Assembly (NCBI RefSeq): GCF_002370355.1
Contig: NZ_AP017929.1
Span: forward strand, 868,001-932,000
Direction of reading: 5' to 3'
Length of the DNA stretch: 64,000 bases
Source: Latilactobacillus sakei subsp. sakei DSM 20017 = JCM 1157
GTDB lineage: Bacteria > Bacillota > Bacilli > Lactobacillales > Lactobacillaceae
Shown here: one piece after another, positions 61,687 through 64,000 of the stretch
How positions within the stretch are numbered: the stretch's first letter is position 1
Layout: each line of letters opens with the position of its first letter
Made by a program: the position numbers and the translations under genes
Notes under the pieces: generated by a model
What the model was told of the DNA's origin: nothing
What the model saw: only the letters and a program-made list of their open reading frames with translations
The model's database searches: none

Positions 61687-63124
61687 ATGGAATATCAACA
61701 ATTGGCGCCATTCCCACAAGATTTTCTATGGGGTTCAGCTTCGGCTGCTTATCAAATTGAAGGGGCTTATCAAGAAGCGGGTAAGGGTCAGTCTGTCTGG
61801 GACCAGTTTGTCCGTATTCCTGGGAAGACCTTTAAGGCCACTAACGGGGATGTCGCGGTCGATCACTATCACCGCTATCAAGAAGACGTCGCGTTAATGG
61901 CCCGGGCGGGTTTAAAAGCCTATCGTTTTTCAATTTCGTGGCCCCGAGTATTACCTGCTGGGCGCGGCACGATGAATGAAGAAGGCTTAGCTTTTTATGA
62001 TCGCTTAATTGATGAATTAATTGCTAATCAGATTGAACCAATTGTCACGATTTATCATTGGGACTTACCGCAAGCCTTGCAAGATGAATATGGTGGTTGG
62101 GAATCGCGGCAGATTATTCCGGATTTTACAGCTTATGCAGCCTTATTATTCGAACGTTTTGGCGATCGTGTTCATCATTGGGTCACCTTGAACGAACAAA
62201 ATATCTTCATCACGCACGGCTATTTAACCGCAGAACACCCACCAGCAGTGATGGATGCTAAACGGACTTATCAAGCTAATCATATGGCCAATTTAGCCAA
62301 TGCGAGTGCTATTAAGTTGTTCCACGAAAAAGGTTATCAAGGTGGGATTGGTCCTAGTTTTGCCTATAGTCCAACCTATGCCCTAGATGCTGATCCAGTG
62401 AACCAGATTGCGGCTGATGATGCTGAGCAATTGAATGCCGATTTATGGTTGGATGTTTATGCTTGGGGTCGCTATCCGAAGTTAATTCTAAATTATTGGG
62501 CGCGTGAAGGACTGCTGCCAGATATCACGGCAGCAGATCAAGCATTATTACAAGACCCATTAGCCCGGCCTGATTTCATGGGACTCAACTATTACCAAAC
62601 GACAACCGTAACGGCTAATCCGTTGGTCGGTGGCGTTGGGTTAACCAAACAAAATACTTCCGGTAAAAAAGGAACGAGTCAAGCGAGCGGTGTGCCAGGG
62701 CTTTTCAAGACGGCTGACAATCCGTATATGCAACAAACCGACTGGGATTGGAATTATTGACCCAGAAGGACTTAGAATGGCATTACGGCGCATTGAGAGT
62801 CGTTATAGCTTACCGGTTTTAATTACCGAAAATGGTTTGGGTGCTTATGATCGCCTAGATGGTGCTGGTGAAGTGCACGATGATTACCGCATTGCCTTTT
62901 TAAAGGCTCACATTCAAGCAATCCAAGAAGCCATTACAGATGGCGTGACCGTCATTGGTTACACAACCTGGAGTTTCACGGATTTATTGAGCTGGACGAA
63001 TGGTTATCAGAAGCGCTACGGTTTTGTCTATGTTGATCGAGATGAAACCGACGAAAAGGAACTCAATCGCTATCCTAAGGACAGCTTTTATTGGTACCAA
63101 CGCGTCATTCGAAGTAACGGATAA
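61687..63124 (+). pseudogene. GH1 6-phospho-beta-glucosidase, frameshifted
   Basis: This would hydrolyse phosphorylated beta-glucosides delivered by the PTS. Part one (61687-62760) starts FPQDFLWGSASAAYQIEGAY and includes HWVTLNEQN with the acid/base Glu. It ends at TGA after QQTDWDWNY. Part two is in another frame, starting IDPEGLRMALRRIESRYSLP, with the nucleophile Glu in VLITENGLG and a normal C-terminus to 63124. Removing one T from AATTATT (62752-62758) gives WDWNIDPEGLR, the expected reading, for about 478 residues. As written, the two catalytic glutamates fall on separate products, so no activity is expected. Confidence 0.88.
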
Positions 63125-63140
63125 CAATTAAATTAAAAAA

Positions 63141-63185
63141 ATGAAGACCTAGGACAAAAGTGATTTTTGTCCTAGGTCTTTTTTG
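63141..63185 (+). terminator. Terminator after the beta-glucoside operon
   Basis: GAAGACCTAGGACAAAAG pairs with TTTTTGTCCTAGGTCTTTTTT. Member of the GGACAAAA core family. Confidence 0.9.
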
Positions 63186-63210
63186 ATATTCGGATATGGA
63201 TGGTTTTACC

Positions 63211-63322
63211 GTTTTTTGTCAGTAGCTTTCTGTGCTTAGCGTCACTCGTCAAACAACTGCTTGCAGCAGTTATTCGCCGAGCGGTGCTAATGCTCGAAGC
63301 CAACCCGTTTCAAACGCACTTC
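63211..63322 (-). repeat. Chimeric copy of the intergenic hairpin element, minus orientation
   Basis: On the minus strand, AAGTGCGTTTGAAACGGGTT opens it and GCTAAGCACAGAAAGCTACT lies near the end. The outer arms do not pair, while stem III TTAGC/GCTAA does. The right arm matches that of the copy at 22116, so it looks like a hybrid of two copies. The terminal GCACGTTT is replaced. Confidence 0.7.
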
Positions 63323-63377
63323 CTTTTTTGTGCGATTGCGCTTAAAATAGCTGTATTAGATAAAACGAGGTGTGGTA

Positions 63378-63905
63378 ATGACAACCCAACAAAGAAGAGA
63401 CGCCATTTTAGCGGCGATTAAAGACAGTGGCCAACCGATTAGTGCCAAGCAACTAGCGCAGACTTATCACGTGAGTCGCCAGACAATTGTGGGCGATATT
63501 GCGTTAATTCGCGCGCAGGGTGTCAATATTATTGCGACGGTCAGCGGCTATTATTATCAAACGACAACCCAACAAATCACCGGTTATCGCGCACAATTAG
63601 TGTGTCAGCATACACAAGCCAAGACGCGCGCTGAATTAACCGCCATTGTTCAAAACGGCGGGCGAGTGATTGACGTTACAGTTGATCATCAAGTCTACGG
63701 CGAAATAACGGGGCAATTAGGCATCAACAACTTGACAGATGTCAAAGGATTTATGCAAAAAATTAAAAAATATCCCGAACAAAAACTACTCTCAACACTC
63801 ACTGGTGGGATTCACCTCCACACCATCGAATGCGCTTCTGAACAGGATTTTGAACGGATAAAAGCGGCCTTGTCAGCACTTAATATTCTCTACGTTAATA
63901 ATTAG
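63378..63905 (+). CDS. niaR: Niacin-responsive transcriptional repressor NiaR
   Basis: This 175-residue repressor has an N-terminal HTH_11 winged helix (about residues 5-60, including QPISAKQLAQTYHVSRQTIV) and a C-terminal 3H domain (about 72-172). The latter has conserved histidines in VTVDHQVYGEITGQL and GGIHLHTIEC that bind nickel and niacin in relatives. It represses NAD salvage or niacin uptake genes. ATG 63378 follows GAGGTG; an in-frame GTG at 63372 is within that site. A TGTCTTGACA palindrome two bases beyond its stop codon marks a probable target, the next gene. Confidence 0.93.
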   Translation: MTTQQRRDAILAAIKDSGQPISAKQLAQTYHVSRQTIVGDIALIRAQGVNIIATVSGYYYQTTTQQITGYRAQLVCQHTQAKTRAELTAIVQNGGRVIDVTVDHQVYGEITGQLGINNLTDVKGFMQKIKKYPEQKLLSTLTGGIHLHTIECASEQDFERIKAALSALNILYVNN

Positions 63906-63906
63906 G

Positions 63907-63940
63907 GTGTCTTGACACATGTAAACCTAAGAAGTATGAT
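63907..63940 (+). promoter_or_regulatory. Promoter with NiaR-like operator
   Basis: TTGACA (63912-63917), a 17-bp spacer and TATGAT (63935-63940). The palindrome GTGTCTTGACAC (63907-63918) overlaps the -35 box and contains TGTCTTGACA, the core I recall for NiaR sites in Firmicutes. It is located right after niaR. Confidence 0.7.
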
Positions 63941-63977
63941 AAACACAATTATTATCAACTTTGGAGGCGGATTTGAG

Positions 63978-64000
63978 ATGACAAAAGAACATCACAAACT
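63978..64000 (+). CDS. Start of a gene cut by the window end, probable niacin transporter
   Basis: ATG 63978 follows TTGGAGGCGG at a suitable distance and reads MTKEHHK before the window ends. The NiaR-like operator upstream suggests a niacin uptake gene (niaX or niaP type). The protein itself is too short here to judge. Confidence 0.5.

Overview
The window looks like a chromosomal segment of a low-GC lactic acid bacterium of the Lactobacillaceae. Latilactobacillus (the sakei/curvatus group) is my best guess, from gene order and protein style only. The supporting evidence is the run pcrA-ligA-camS-gatC-gatA-gatB-diacylglycerol kinase-rlmCD, typical Gram-positive cell-wall genes, strong AGGAGG ribosome binding sites and rho-independent terminators. 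Species identity was not tested.

Layout. 1-4030: proC, a Gfo/Idh/MocA oxidoreductase, and nagA-nagR with a NagR-type operator inside the nagA promoter. 4180-9561: an AT-rich surface block with a secreted glucosaminidase carrying SLAP-like repeats, a multi-TM protein and a secreted amidase carrying five SH3/GW-like repeats. 9671-18840: a one-promoter surface-polysaccharide operon (membrane glycosyltransferase with a frameshift, Caps_synth-type transferase, Wzy-like and Wzx-like proteins, CDP-glycerol glycerophosphotransferase, TagD, GT4, GT2), faced by a convergent tagA. 19666-21988: pncB-nadE (NAD salvage). 22381-25235: a P-type ATPase behind a yybP-ykoY (Mn2+) riboswitch. 25520-39429: housekeeping and small genes (tex, sprT-like, GNATs, tRNA-Leu, an ECF S component, a lipoprotein, csp, glucosaminidase, xpt, purK-like, purB, a HAD phosphatase and a frameshifted LacI regulator). 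39603-52179: the core DNA repair / transamidosome / RNA-modification run. 52676-60584: an EIIC, a DUF915 hydrolase, an SPFH protein, a GH25-like protein, YxeA-like and DUF4828-like proteins, an oxidoreductase and a DEAD-box helicase. 60667-63124: a catabolite-controlled beta-glucoside operon (PTS IIA, DUF3284, frameshifted GH1). 63378-end: niaR and the start of a probable niacin transporter gene with a NiaR-like operator. niaR and pncB-nadE together make NAD-precursor uptake and salvage a theme of the window.

The most striking structure is not a gene. About 23 full or partial copies of an intergenic element of about 115-120 nt are scattered through the window. It has conserved ends (AGAGTG...GCACGTTT), and its interior folds into four nested helices. 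The helix sequences differ from copy to copy, yet the two arms of a given copy remain complementary. Copies often stand head-to-tail, 5-7 nt apart, and most arrays begin at, or a few bases after, the stop codon of the gene on the same strand. I do not recognise a named family. A second family consists of terminators with variable outer stems and a common GGGACAAAA...TTTTGTCCC core.

Four genes carry apparent single-nucleotide frameshifts (positions near 9821, 37771, 45818 and 62754). Either this strain has recent decay or phase-variable tracts, or the assembly has residual indel errors.
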